A stretch of 64,000 nt of DNA, taken from positions 51,707 to 115,706 of the forward strand of contig NZ_LYMK01000020.1 of the NCBI RefSeq assembly GCF_002157355.1. The letters run 5' to 3'. Within the stretch, counting starts at the first letter, position 1. Every line of letters starts with the position of its first letter. The DNA comes from Variovorax sp. JS1663. Its GTDB lineage: Bacteria; Pseudomonadota; Gammaproteobacteria; Burkholderiales; Burkholderiaceae_C. Shown here in pieces: positions 37,141 through 45,142 of the stretch. The notes under the pieces were generated by a model. It ran no database searches and was not told the DNA's origin. It worked only from the letters and a program-made list of their open reading frames with translations. Both the position numbers and the translations under genes were made by a program.

Positions 37141-38132
37141 GCTCGATGCCATGCTGCCAGAGCGACAAGCCCCGCAGCCGCCATGAGGGTCATCAAGCCC
37201 ACCGCCCTGCCGCCCAGCGCCGCGGCATGCCGGGTGTCGGCGGCCGCCGCCTCGCGCCCCGCCGCGTTCAGCACGTAGACCCCGGGCTTGGCCAGCCGCA
37301 CGCCCAGCCGCAGCGCCATGGCGGCCATGGGCCAGCCGCTGTTCGGCGAAGGGGTCCGCGCGGCCTCGCGCCGCGCCGCGGCGAGCCCGGGCGGCCACAG
37401 CAGCAGTGCCGTCAGGCGCGCCGGCAGCCAGGACAGGACATCGTCCGCCCGCGCGGCCCACTTGCCGGCCCATTCCCAGACACGGCCATCGCGCACGCCG
37501 CGGTAGCCCCACATCGCATCGGCCGTGTTGGCGAAGCGGTAGAGCACGGCGCCGGGCAGTCCCAGCAGCAGGAACCAGAAAAGGGGCGCGATCACCGAGT
37601 CGTTGAGGTTCTCGGCCAGCGACTCGATGGCGCTCTCGCGCACCTGGCCTTCGTCGAGCAGCCGCACGTCGCGGCTCACCAGGCGCGCGAGCTGGTCGCG
37701 GCCTTCGTCGAGGGAGCGGGCCAGCGCGGCCTCGACTGCGAGCACCTCGTCGCGCAGCATGCGCCAGGCGAGCAAGGGCTTGAGGGCCAGGGCCAGGACC
37801 ACGGCCTGGGCCCAGGCCGGCAGGCGGGCCGCCACCAGGGCCACGAGACAGCCAAGGGAGACGGCCCCGGCCGCACCCGCGCACCACGCCAGCATGCCGG
37901 CTGCGAAAGGCCGGACCCTGCGGGATGTCGATGCATCGGTCCGCGGTGCAACGCGCCGGCCGGCCCAGGCGAGGTAGTGCCCCATCCACACCACGGGGTG
38001 CCAGCGCGCGCGCGGCTCGCCGAACCAGCGGTCGATGGACAGGGCCAGGCACAGGGATGCGGCGTGGACAAGGGCCGTGCTGCCCCCACCCCAGCCCTCC
38101 CCCAGAGGGGGAGGGAGCCAGAACGGGGACAT
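37137..38132 (-). CDS. cbiB: Adenosylcobinamide-phosphate synthase
   Basis: CbiB (CobD in Pseudomonas) attaches aminopropanol phosphate to adenosylcobyric acid at the inner membrane. The 331-residue protein has four or five membrane helices. Family motifs are DRWFGEPRARWHPVVWMGHYL, ESLAENLNDSVIAPLFWFLLLGLPGAVLYRFANTADAMWGYR, WADDVLSWLPARL-like sequence and SPNSGWPMAAMALRLGV. The first 20 residues (SPFWLPPPLGEGWGGG) are unlike the family and are encoded by a REP-like palindrome. No other good start exists before the conserved part. It begins one base after cobO and overlaps cobD by four bases. Confidence 0.92.
   Translation of the reverse strand: MSPFWLPPPLGEGWGGGSTALVHAASLCLALSIDRWFGEPRARWHPVVWMGHYLAWAGRRVAPRTDASTSRRVRPFAAGMLAWCAGAAGAVSLGCLVALVAARLPAWAQAVVLALALKPLLAWRMLRDEVLAVEAALARSLDEGRDQLARLVSRDVRLLDEGQVRESAIESLAENLNDSVIAPLFWFLLLGLPGAVLYRFANTADAMWGYRGVRDGRVWEWAGKWAARADDVLSWLPARLTALLLWPPGLAAARREAARTPSPNSGWPMAAMALRLGVRLAKPGVYVLNAAGREAAAADTRHAAALGGRAVGLMTLMAAAGLVALAAWHRA
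38095..38115. repeat. REP-like palindrome inside the 5' end of cbiB
   Basis: CCCTCCCCC (38095-38103) and GGGGGAGGG (38107-38115) form a perfect nine-base stem with loop AGA. The flanking CCCCACCCCAG tract is typical of intergenic REP-like elements in GC-rich proteobacteria. Here it is translated as residues 6-13 of CbiB. Confidence 0.7.
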
Positions 38133-38133
38133 G

Positions 38134-38703
38134 TCAGTCTTCGATGCCGCGCTGCGCGGGAATGCCCGCCTGGAAGGCGTGCTTGACCATCTTCATCTCG
38201 GTCACGGTGTCGGCCAGCTCGACGATCTCCGGCGGGCAGCGGCGGCCGGTCAGCACCACGTGCACCTCGCGCGGCCGCGCGCGCAGGGTCTCGAGCACGC
38301 CCTCGAGCGGCAGCCAGCCATAGATCAGCGGATAGGTGATCTCGTCCAGCACCACCAGGAAGTGCTCGTCCGAGAGGATCGCCGCCCTTGCCTTCTCCCA
38401 GCCATCGCGCGCGAGCTGCGCGGAGCGCTCCAGGTCCTGGCTCTTCCAGCTGAAGCCGTCGCCGAGGCCCTCGATGGGAATGCCGATCTGCTCGAACATG
38501 CGGTGCTCGCCGAAGCGCGCGCTCGGCACCTTCATGAACTGGAAGATCTTCACCGGCTTGCCGCGCCCGTGCGCGCGCAGCGCCAGGCCGAATGCTGCCG
38601 TGCTCTTGCCCTTGCCATCGCCGGTGTGAACGATCACGAGGCCGCGGCGCTCGCCTTCGGGCTTCTCGTACGGCTTCTCGGTGGGCGGGGTTTCGATCTG
38701 CAT
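38134..38703 (-). CDS. cobO: Corrinoid adenosyltransferase CobO/BtuR
   Basis: This enzyme adenosylates cob(I)alamin or cob(I)yrinic acid diamide using ATP. The 189-residue protein has the unusual P-loop GDGKGKST at residues 28-35 and [37 protein letters not shown] and the C-terminal [23 protein letters not shown] region are typical of BtuR/CobO rather than PduO. ATG at 38703 follows a GAGAAAGA stretch; longer upstream frame is repeat sequence. cbiB starts directly behind it. Confidence 0.95.
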   Translation of the reverse strand: MQIETPPTEKPYEKPEGERRGLVIVHTGDGKGKSTAAFGLALRAHGRGKPVKIFQFMKVPSARFGEHRMFEQIGIPIEGLGDGFSWKSQDLERSAQLARDGWEKARAAILSDEHFLVVLDEITYPLIYGWLPLEGVLETLRARPREVHVVLTGRRCPPEIVELADTVTEMKMVKHAFQAGIPAQRGIED

Positions 38704-38868
38704 CTTGTCTTTCTCAGTTGCTTCACCGCGCTTCGCGCGACCCGCGACGCATGATGCGTGCACGGACATTCGGGGAACACCGCGGAACCGGCTTTGCCGG
38801 GCCGCTGGTGTTGCCCCCGGTGAGGGGGTTGGCGGACCACACGAAGTGGGGGAGCCTGGGGGAGAGCG
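38704..38868. repeat. Dispersed GC-rich repeat between btuD and cobO
   Basis: The 165-base gap interrupts an otherwise overlapping operon. It contains several inverted elements, such as CGGCTTTGCCG and CCCCCGGTGAGGGGG, and GCCTGGGGGAGAG near btuD. The pattern resembles dispersed intergenic repeats of Comamonadaceae as I remember them. No promoter or gene stands out. It may weaken or process the transcript between the uptake and adenosylation genes. Confidence 0.5.
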
Positions 38869-39657
38869 TCATTTCGGGATGGCGATCCACTGGCCGGCCA
38901 CGCGGTGCACGACGACCCGGCCGTCGAACACCGACTCCAGCGCCTGGTGGCTCGCGGGGTCGTTGCAGCGGCCATGGTGCAGCACGCGGCCGCCGGCCAT
39001 CACGACCATCGCGTCGGCCGCCAGCGCGACGTTGAGTTCGTGCAGCACGCTGACCACCGTTCGGCCCTGTTTCACCAGCGAGCGCGCGAGCGCGATCCAG
39101 TCGGCCTGGTGCGGCGGGTCCAGGTTGGCCAGCGGCTCGTCCATCAGCAGCAGCTCGGCCTCGACGGCCAGTGCGCGCGCCAGCAGCACGCGCTGCCGCT
39201 CACCACCGGACAGCTGGCCGAGGGGCCGCTCGCGCCACTCCCAGGCCTGCGTGCTGCGCAGCGCGTGCTCGACCGCGGCCCGGTCGGCCGGGCCCGGCGC
39301 TGCCAGCCAGCGCTGGTGCGGCAGGCGGCCGAGCATGGCCACGTCGTAGACCATCAGGTCGTCGGCGCTGCCCTCGCCGGCCCCACCCTGCCCCAGCCAG
39401 GCGAGCCGGCGCGCCCGGGCGCGCGCGCCCAGCCCGGCCAGCGGCTGGCCATGCAGACGCACCTCGCCACGATGGGCCAGCAGGCCGGCCAGCACCTTGA
39501 GCAGCGTGGACTTGCCGGCGCCGTTGGGGCCGACGATGCTGGTCCACTGGCCGGCGGTCAGCGCGAGGTCGATGCCGTGCAGCACCTCGGCGTCGCCCAG
39601 CGCGGCGCTGACCTGGCGCGCCTCCAGCGCCACCCCGTGCAGCAGCTGCCGCGTCAT
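38869..39657 (-). CDS. btuD: Corrinoid ABC transporter ATP-binding protein
   Basis: This is the ATPase of the B12 importer at the inner membrane. The 262-residue protein has Walker A GPNGAGKST (residues 43-51), a Q-loop near WLGQGG, signature LSGGERQRV, Walker B LLLMDEPLANLD and the H-loop histidine in VSVLHEL. The fold belongs to the FecE/BtuD iron-chelate/B12 group. ATG at 39657 overlaps the permease stop by four bases. The B12 role follows from its place between btuC and cobO under a cobalamin riboswitch. Confidence 0.92.
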   Translation of the reverse strand: MTRQLLHGVALEARQVSAALGDAEVLHGIDLALTAGQWTSIVGPNGAGKSTLLKVLAGLLAHRGEVRLHGQPLAGLGARARARRLAWLGQGGAGEGSADDLMVYDVAMLGRLPHQRWLAAPGPADRAAVEHALRSTQAWEWRERPLGQLSGGERQRVLLARALAVEAELLLMDEPLANLDPPHQADWIALARSLVKQGRTVVSVLHELNVALAADAMVVMAGGRVLHHGRCNDPASHQALESVFDGRVVVHRVAGQWIAIPK

Positions 39658-40661
39658 CGCCAGGCTCCGCGCGCGCTGCGCCGGTGCATGAGCCACAGCA
39701 GGTAGCTGCCACCGAGCACCGCGGTCAGCACGCCCACCGGCAGCTCCTGCGGCGCGATCAGCCAGCGCGCCAGCAGGTCCGCCGCCATCAGCAGCAGCCC
39801 GCCCATGGCGGCGGACAGCACGATCAGCCGGGCATGCGTGGTCTTCACCGCCGAGCGCACCAGGTGCGGCGCCGCCAGGCCGACGAAGGCGATCAGCCCG
39901 GTCTGCGCCACCGCGGCGCCGGTGGCCAGGGCCAGCACCGCCACCAGCGCCGCCCGCATCGCGGGCAGCGGCAAGCCCAGGCTGCTGGCGGTGGCCTCGC
40001 CGAGCGCCAGGCCGTCCAGCACCGGCGCCAGCATCCAGGCGAGCAGCAGGCAGGCGACGCCGAGCACGCCCATGACCCCGCAGGCGCCCCATCCGACCAG
40101 GCCGGTGCTTCCGAGCATGAAGCCTTGCAGGGCCTGCAGGATGTCGGCCGAGGCGATGCTGATCAGGTCCTTGGCAGCGCCCAGCACCACGCCGACGATC
40201 ACCCCGGCCAGCAGCAGGCGCAGCGTCTGCTGCACGCCGCGCGCAAGCAGAAGGGTCAAGAGCACCGCCAGCACCGCGCCGAGGAAGGCGGCGCCGGTCA
40301 GGCCCAGGCGCACCACCCATTCGGTGCTGGTCGGCGAGACGCCGAAGAGGGTCAGCGCGATGGCCACGCCCAGCGAGGCGCCCGAGGCGCTGCCCAGCAG
40401 GTACGGGTCGGCCAGCGGATTGCGGAACAGCCCCTGCGCCACCGCGCCGGCCAGGCCGAGCAGCGCGCCGGCCAGCCAGGCGCCCATGGTGCGCGGCAGG
40501 CGGATGTCCCACACGATCTGCCACGCGACCGGGTCGCTGCCCGCAGCGAGCACGCTTTCGAAGCCGGTGCTGCCGATGCCCGCGCCGAGCGCCAGCAGCC
40601 CGGCGCCCGACAGGAGCAGCACCAGCCCCAGCGCGAGCGCGCGCCGATACTCGCTCTTCAA
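39654..40661 (-). CDS. btuC: Corrinoid ABC transporter permease (FecCD family)
   Basis: This integral membrane subunit forms the B12 translocation path. The 335-residue protein has about ten membrane helices. Signatures are RLPRTMGAWLAGALLGLAGAVAQGLFRNPLADPYLLGSASGASLGVA and GLIAFVGLAAPHLVRS, typical of FecCD/BtuC permeases. It overlaps btuF (four bases) and btuD (four bases). Confidence 0.93.
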   Translation of the reverse strand: MKSEYRRALALGLVLLLSGAGLLALGAGIGSTGFESVLAAGSDPVAWQIVWDIRLPRTMGAWLAGALLGLAGAVAQGLFRNPLADPYLLGSASGASLGVAIALTLFGVSPTSTEWVVRLGLTGAAFLGAVLAVLLTLLLARGVQQTLRLLLAGVIVGVVLGAAKDLISIASADILQALQGFMLGSTGLVGWGACGVMGVLGVACLLLAWMLAPVLDGLALGEATASSLGLPLPAMRAALVAVLALATGAAVAQTGLIAFVGLAAPHLVRSAVKTTHARLIVLSAAMGGLLLMAADLLARWLIAPQELPVGVLTAVLGGSYLLWLMHRRSARGAWR

Positions 40662-41521
40662 CCCGTGCCTCCACGCGCTTTCTGCTGCAGGCAGCGGACC
40701 ATCAGCTGGGCGGCCTCCCCCATGCGCGGGCCCGGCCGCACCAGCACGTCGGCTTCGTCGGCCGTGAATCGGCAGATCCGGCCTTCGCGCACGGCGCGGA
40801 TGCCGCCCCAGCCCGGGCGCTGCTCCAGCCCCTGCGCGCTGCGCACGCTGACCATGATCAGGTCGGGGTCGGCGCGCACCACGTACTCGGGGTTGAGCTT
40901 GGGAAAGGGGCCCATCGAGGCCGGCACGATGTTCTTCACCCCGAGGCGCGTGAGGGTCTCGCCGATGAAAGAGCTCTCGCCGGCCGCGTAGACCGCGTTG
41001 TTGATCTCGAAGTAGACCCGCGTGCGCGCAACGGATGCAGGCAGTGACATGGCCGCCGCGGAGACGCTGGCGTCGATGTCGCGCCAGACACGCTGCGCAT
41101 CCGGCGTGCCCAGCACCTGGCCCAGCGCGTCGAGCACGCGCCGCATGTCCTCATGGTTCTTGGGCTCGAGCACCAGCACCTTCAGACCCAGCGCCTCTAG
41201 CCGCTGCGTGACGCGCGAGGACCGCGCGAGCAATACCACGTCGGGCTTGAGCGCGACGACGGCTTCCACGTTCGGGTCGATGCCACCGCCCATCTGCGGC
41301 AGCGCGCGCACCGAGTCGGGCCAGTTCGAGTAGCGATCCACGCCCACCAGGCGATCGCAGGCGCCCAGCGTGCAGATCGATTCGGTCAGCGAGGGCAGCA
41401 GCGTCACGATGCGCTGCGGCGGCCGCGGCAGTTCCACCCGCACGCCGCGCTCATCGGTCACGACGTAGGCCTGCGCGGCGAAGGCCAGCGCGGCCAGCAG
41501 CCCGGCGAACAGGCGCTTCAT
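40658..41521 (-). CDS. btuF: Cobalamin-binding periplasmic protein BtuF-like
   Basis: The 287-residue protein binds corrinoid in the periplasm and delivers it to BtuCD. A signal peptide (MKRLFAGLLAALAFAAQA) is followed by class III binding-protein sequence: RIVTLLPSLTESICTLGACDRLVGVDRYSNWP, ALKPDVVLLARSSRV and a long linking helix. ALPQMGGGIDPNVEAVVALKPD fits BtuF well. Overlaps with cobU and btuC show a tightly coupled operon. Confidence 0.9.
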   Translation of the reverse strand: MKRLFAGLLAALAFAAQAYVVTDERGVRVELPRPPQRIVTLLPSLTESICTLGACDRLVGVDRYSNWPDSVRALPQMGGGIDPNVEAVVALKPDVVLLARSSRVTQRLEALGLKVLVLEPKNHEDMRRVLDALGQVLGTPDAQRVWRDIDASVSAAAMSLPASVARTRVYFEINNAVYAAGESSFIGETLTRLGVKNIVPASMGPFPKLNPEYVVRADPDLIMVSVRSAQGLEQRPGWGGIRAVREGRICRFTADEADVLVRPGPRMGEAAQLMVRCLQQKARGGTG

Positions 41522-42102
41522 GAAGGCTCCTTCAGGGAAAGCGGCAGGCCGGCCGCCATCAGGGTCACGCGCTCGCAGGCCGCCGCCACCGCCTGGTTGA
41601 GACGGCCCAGGGCGTCGACATAGGCGCGCACCTCGCGGCCCATCGGGATCACGCCCAGCCCGATCTCGTTGCTCACCAGCACCACCGGGCCGCGCACGTC
41701 GTGCAGGGCGTGCAGCAGCGCGGCCTGCGCCGTCTCGGCGTCGTGGGGCGCGGCGTCGGCAGTGGCCGGCATCAGCAGCTCGGTCAGCCAAAGGGTCAGG
41801 CAATCGACCAGCACCAGCGTGCCGGGCTCGCTGTGCCGGGCCAGCGCCGCGCCGAGGCGGAGGCTTTCCTCCACCGTGGCGAGGGCCGGCACGCGCAGCG
41901 CCCGGTCGGCGCGGTGGCGGGCGATGCGCGCGCGCATCTCCTCGTCGTGCGCCGTCGCGGTCGCGATCAGCACGGCCCGGTGCGACGGCGCGAGCGCCAG
42001 CCATTCGGCCGCGCACTGCTCGGCACGCCGCGACTTGCCGCTTCGCTGCCCGCCGAGGATCAGCTCGCGGCGGACGGTGGGCTTCAGGACTTCGGTTGCC
42101 AC
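41518..42102 (-). CDS. cobU: Adenosylcobinamide kinase / guanylyltransferase
   Basis: CobU (CobP) phosphorylates adenosylcobinamide and adds GMP. The 194-residue protein has P-loop GGQRSGKS at residues 17-24, ATATAHDEEMRARIARHRADR, the LVDCLTLWLTELL strand and VSNEIGLGVIPMGREVRAYVDALGRLNQAVA. Only GTG at 42102 gives a full family N-terminus. It overlaps the end of btuB by 19 bases, so translation is probably coupled to btuB; no Shine-Dalgarno site is seen. btuF overlaps its stop. Confidence 0.93.
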   Translation of the reverse strand: MATEVLKPTVRRELILGGQRSGKSRRAEQCAAEWLALAPSHRAVLIATATAHDEEMRARIARHRADRALRVPALATVEESLRLGAALARHSEPGTLVLVDCLTLWLTELLMPATADAAPHDAETAQAALLHALHDVRGPVVLVSNEIGLGVIPMGREVRAYVDALGRLNQAVAAACERVTLMAAGLPLSLKEPS

Positions 42103-43964
42103 CGCAGGGTCAGGTAGAGGGAGCGTCCACGCTGGTTGTAGCCAGCAACGGTTTCGTAGGTGACATCGTTGAGGTTGGTGAGGCGGGCCTGCACCGTCCA
42201 GTCCTTCGCGACCCTGTACTCCCCATAGAGATCGACCGTGGTGAAGTTGCCGAGCTTGATCGTGTTGAGCGTATCGTCGAAGCGCCGTCCCACATGCAAT
42301 GCCGAGGCGCCGAATTTCCACGGACCTACAGCGTAGTCGATCCCGACCGAGGCCTGGTTCTTGGCGCGCCGCGGCAGTTGCTTGCCGGTGCCCTCGTTGC
42401 GCGGGTCGAGCGAGTCGACACTGGCGCGAAGCGTCCATGGGTCGAACTGGCCCTCGTAGCCCAGGGTCCAGCCCTCGATGCGGGCCCGCGGAATGTTCTC
42501 GGGGCGCGTGGCATTGGTGATGAAGCCGCGGATCTTGTTGTCATAGCGCACCAGCTTCACGCTGTGGCCGTCCTGGCTCCAGGTGATGCCCACGTCGGTG
42601 TTCTTGCCTTCCTCCGGTTGCAGCGCCGTGTTGCCGAAGCTCGGGAAGTAGAGCTGGTTGAAGGACGGCGCCACGAAGCTGGTGCCGTGCGAGACATTGA
42701 CGCGCCAGTTCGGCGCGATGCGGTAGCCGTAGCCCGCGAACCAGGTGTTGTTGTGGCCGAACTGCGAGTTGCGGTCGTAGCGGGTGTTGAGCTGCCAGGT
42801 GTGGTCGCCGGCATTGCCGTTCAGGCCGACGAAGGCCGAGTCGATGTCACGCTTGTTGACCGTGTAGCGGGTGTCGCTGTTCACCTCCTGCACGCGGCGC
42901 TCCAGGCCGGCGACCACGGTGCCGATCGGCGTCGCGATGTCGTTCTGCCACAGGTACTGGTCCTGCGTGGTCTCGAACAGGCCCGGCAGGTTGAATGTCG
43001 AGGCAACGATGTTGCGCGTGTAGTCCTCGCTGCGCCCATAGCGCAGCTGCGTGTTCCAGTTCGACATCACCTTGCCGCTCACGCCGATGTAGGCGAGCTG
43101 TGTGCGCACCCGGCCGCGGGTGTCGCGGCCCGGGCCGTCGTCGTAGTGGTTGAGGCCCTCGGCATACAGCAGGCCGGAATCGATCTTCCAGTCGGGGTTG
43201 ATCTGGAAGCCGAACGACGCGTTGAGGGCGCTCTGGAGGAAAGGGTCGCGGTCGGCGTTGAAGTTGCCGAAGGGCACGCGGCGATTGGTGGCCGAGAAGC
43301 CCTTGTCGATCGTGCGCGAGGCGTCGAGCGAGTAGGTGAAGGGCCCCGAGGCGCCGGTGAAGCCGCCGGTGATCTGCTTGTAGCCTTCGCTGCCGATGGT
43401 GGTGGAGGCGCGCGGGCTGAACAGGGACTCGCCCGGCCGGGCCTTGCGCGTGAAGATCTGCACCACGCCGCCCACGCCTTCGCTGCCGTACAGCGCCGAG
43501 GCCGGGCCCTTGACCACTTCGATGCGCTCGATCATCTCCACCGGAATGTTGTCCCACACCGGCGTGCCCAGCGTGGCGGAGCCGTAGCGCACGCCGTCGA
43601 TCAGCAGGATGGTGTGGCGCGCCTCGGCACCGCGGATGAACACGCTGCTGGCCTTGCCCGCCCCGCCGTTGGACGTGATCTGCACGCCGGCCACGCGCTG
43701 CAGGATCTCCGGCAGCGTGCGGTTGGCCTGCTGCTCGATCTGCGCACGGTCGATGACCACGGTGTCCGACACCAGCTCGTCGGCGCGCGTGGGCGTCCGG
43801 GTGGCGGTCACGACGGTTTCGCCAAGTGCCGGGGCGCCCTGCGCGAACGCAAGGCCCGGCACGGCGGCCAGGCCGCCGAGGGCTGCGGCGATCGAAACAA
43901 GCAGGGGACGGGGACGCGGCGCGGCACGGCCGGCATGCGCAGGAAGAACGCGGGAAATCATCAT
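42084..43964 (-). CDS. btuB: TonB-dependent vitamin B12 receptor
   Basis: BtuB imports corrinoids across the outer membrane using TonB energy. The 626-residue protein has a long signal peptide (PLLVSIAAALGGLAAVPGLAFA), a TonB-box region (ETVVTATRTPTRADEL) and a plug domain (LPEILQRVAGVQITSNGGAGKASSVFIRGAEARHTILLIDGVRYGS). A 22-strand barrel ends in an aromatic strand (RGRSLYLTLRWQPKS). Start is ATG at 43964 or the adjacent 43961. A cobalamin riboswitch lies about 100 bases upstream and identifies the ligand class. It is the first gene of an eight-gene uptake and salvage operon. Confidence 0.95.
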   Translation of the reverse strand: MMISRVLPAHAGRAAPRPRPLLVSIAAALGGLAAVPGLAFAQGAPALGETVVTATRTPTRADELVSDTVVIDRAQIEQQANRTLPEILQRVAGVQITSNGGAGKASSVFIRGAEARHTILLIDGVRYGSATLGTPVWDNIPVEMIERIEVVKGPASALYGSEGVGGVVQIFTRKARPGESLFSPRASTTIGSEGYKQITGGFTGASGPFTYSLDASRTIDKGFSATNRRVPFGNFNADRDPFLQSALNASFGFQINPDWKIDSGLLYAEGLNHYDDGPGRDTRGRVRTQLAYIGVSGKVMSNWNTQLRYGRSEDYTRNIVASTFNLPGLFETTQDQYLWQNDIATPIGTVVAGLERRVQEVNSDTRYTVNKRDIDSAFVGLNGNAGDHTWQLNTRYDRNSQFGHNNTWFAGYGYRIAPNWRVNVSHGTSFVAPSFNQLYFPSFGNTALQPEEGKNTDVGITWSQDGHSVKLVRYDNKIRGFITNATRPENIPRARIEGWTLGYEGQFDPWTLRASVDSLDPRNEGTGKQLPRRAKNQASVGIDYAVGPWKFGASALHVGRRFDDTLNTIKLGNFTTVDLYGEYRVAKDWTVQARLTNLNDVTYETVAGYNQRGRSLYLTLRWQPKS

Positions 43965-44060
43965 GGAACACAGGAGTTCAACGTCCGCCACCGGCCTCCC
44001 CGCCAGTGCTTGGACCTCATGGCGTCTCGCCTGCTCGCGCAGGCGGCACGCCGCCTCGTT

Positions 44061-44265
44061 GGCCGGTATCCGGGCTGGCAGCGCATCCCTCGCCGCCTTC
44101 CCAGGTGCCTGTTTCAGGGCGCCCAGTGGCCTGTTGACGAGAGTGGCACACGAGGTGCCGGCTGCTTGACCGTTGCGGGGGCAGCGCAGGCTGGCTGGGC
44201 CCGATGGGCTTCGACTCCTGCTTCCCGTTGAACTGCGCCGCGTGAACCACGGCGCGAGCACCAAC
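44061..44265 (-). promoter_or_regulatory. Cobalamin riboswitch controlling the btuB operon
   Basis: Read on the minus strand, the conserved blocks occur in order: GTTGGTGC (5' end near 44265), CAACGGGAA, GCTGCCCCCGCAACGGT, the B12 box core GCCACTGG, GGGAAGGC, and AGCCCGGATACCGGCC closing P1 at 44061. Just downstream AGGCGGC-AC-GCCGCCT (44041-44056) makes a hairpin that can be the expression platform. No long T-run follows it, so control may be at translation or Rho level. Adenosylcobalamin binding is expected to repress the whole operon. Confidence 0.93.
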
Positions 44266-44305
44266 GCGGCGGATTTTAGTTGTAAACCCGGGAACTTCCG
44301 GAAAC

Positions 44306-44311
44306 TACAAT
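44306..44311 (+). promoter_or_regulatory. -10 element for a possibly leaderless zapB-like message
   Basis: TACAAT at 44306-44311 ends eight bases before the ATG at 44320, which would put transcription start at or next to the start codon. TTGTAA at 44280-44285 could be the -35 but the spacing of 20 is long. No Shine-Dalgarno sequence precedes the ATG, in keeping with a leaderless message. Confidence 0.35.
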
Positions 44312-44319
44312 CGCGACCC

Positions 44320-44559
44320 ATGCCTGCACCCAGCCGTATTGAACAGATCGCCGAACGTGTCGAGCGCCTGCTCGTACGCCATGAGGAAGTGCAGCGCACC
44401 AACGCGTTGCTGCAGGACCAGGTGAATGCGCTCACGCGCGAGCGCGATGCGCTCAAGTCGCGCCTGGCCGCCGCGCGCACCCGGCTTGATGCACTGCTCG
44501 AGCAGTTGCCGGCCGATCCCTCCCAAGACGCCTCGACGTCCAACAACCATCATCGATGA
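44320..44559 (+). CDS. ZapB-like coiled-coil protein (TIGR02449 type)
   Basis: The 79-residue protein is a near-continuous coiled coil (RIEQIAERVERLLVRHEEVQRTNALLQDQVNALTRERDALKSRLAAARTRLDALLEQL). Such proteins precede zapA in many beta- and gammaproteobacteria and probably act with ZapA at the FtsZ ring. ATG at 44320 begins the coil. Its stop overlaps the zapA ATG (ATGA at 44556-44559). Function is inferred from coupling to zapA. Confidence 0.85.
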   Translation: MPAPSRIEQIAERVERLLVRHEEVQRTNALLQDQVNALTRERDALKSRLAAARTRLDALLEQLPADPSQDASTSNNHHR

Positions 44560-44915
44560 AGCAGATCGAAGTGCAGATCATGGGCCAGAGCTACCTGCTT
44601 GGCTGCCCCGAAGGCGGCGAACCGCAACTGCGCGAGGCCGTCGAGCGCGTCGACGCCGCCATGTGCAAGATCCGCGATGCGGGCAAGGTCAAGGCGCGCG
44701 ACCGCATCGCGGTGCTGGCCTCGCTGAACCTGGCCTTTGACCTGGCCCAGCGCGAGGCCTCCCTCGCCAGCGCCCAGCCCGCCCCCGCGGCGGTCGCACC
44801 AGTCGCACCCGCCCCGTCCGCGGGCACCGGGAACGACGACGTCGGCGACGCCCGGGCCTCCCAATTGATCCAGCGCCTCGACCAGGCTTTGGCTGGTGAC
44901 GGCCATCTGCTTTGA
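44556..44915 (+). CDS. zapA: Cell division protein ZapA
   Basis: ZapA binds FtsZ and bundles protofilaments at the division ring. The 119-residue protein has the globular head (IEVQIMGQSYLLGCPEGGEPQLREAVERVDAAMCKIRD) and the dimer helix (KVKARDRIAVLASLNLAFDLAQRE). An Ala/Pro-rich linker and a short final helix follow. It overlaps the upstream coiled-coil gene and is followed at once by 6S RNA, the usual zapA-ssrS order in proteobacteria. Confidence 0.95.
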   Translation: MKQIEVQIMGQSYLLGCPEGGEPQLREAVERVDAAMCKIRDAGKVKARDRIAVLASLNLAFDLAQREASLASAQPAPAAVAPVAPAPSAGTGNDDVGDARASQLIQRLDQALAGDGHLL

Positions 44916-44960
44916 ATGTCAAGTCTCCCGCGGAATGCGCGGGGCGCGTAAAATCGAACG

Positions 44961-45135
44961 GGTCTGCGGTGCTGGTCAGGCTTTAATTTCCTTGAACCAA
45001 TGCTCCTTGGAGCAGGGCTTGGTATATCGCTTGGCGGGTGTGATCATCTCGCGTCAGATGAACCCGAAGCCTTGCTGCCCTCGCCCACCTGAACCCCGGT
45101 TCAGGACGCGAGTCTGGCCCCACTCGCAGACACCT
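44961..45135 (+). ncRNA. ssrS: 6S RNA
   Basis: A roughly 175-base RNA lies between zapA and a strong terminator. The 5' end GTCTGCG pairs with 3' CGCAGAC (45125-45131), forming the closing stem. The interior has long imperfect pairing, and CACCTGAACCCCGGTTCAGG near the 3' side parallels the CACCUUGAACCAAGGGUUCAAGG hairpin of E. coli 6S RNA. A TAAAAT -10 at 44949-44954 predicts a start near 44961. 6S RNA binds sigma-70 RNA polymerase and dampens transcription in stationary phase. Ends are estimates. Confidence 0.85.
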
Positions 45136-45142
45136 ATTCCAG

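Noticed and set aside
36124..38052. 642-codon frame suggesting a fusion of cobD with upstream sequence
   Set aside because: The upstream part is the out-of-frame reading of cbiB; the real cobD starts at 37140 with an ATGA overlap.
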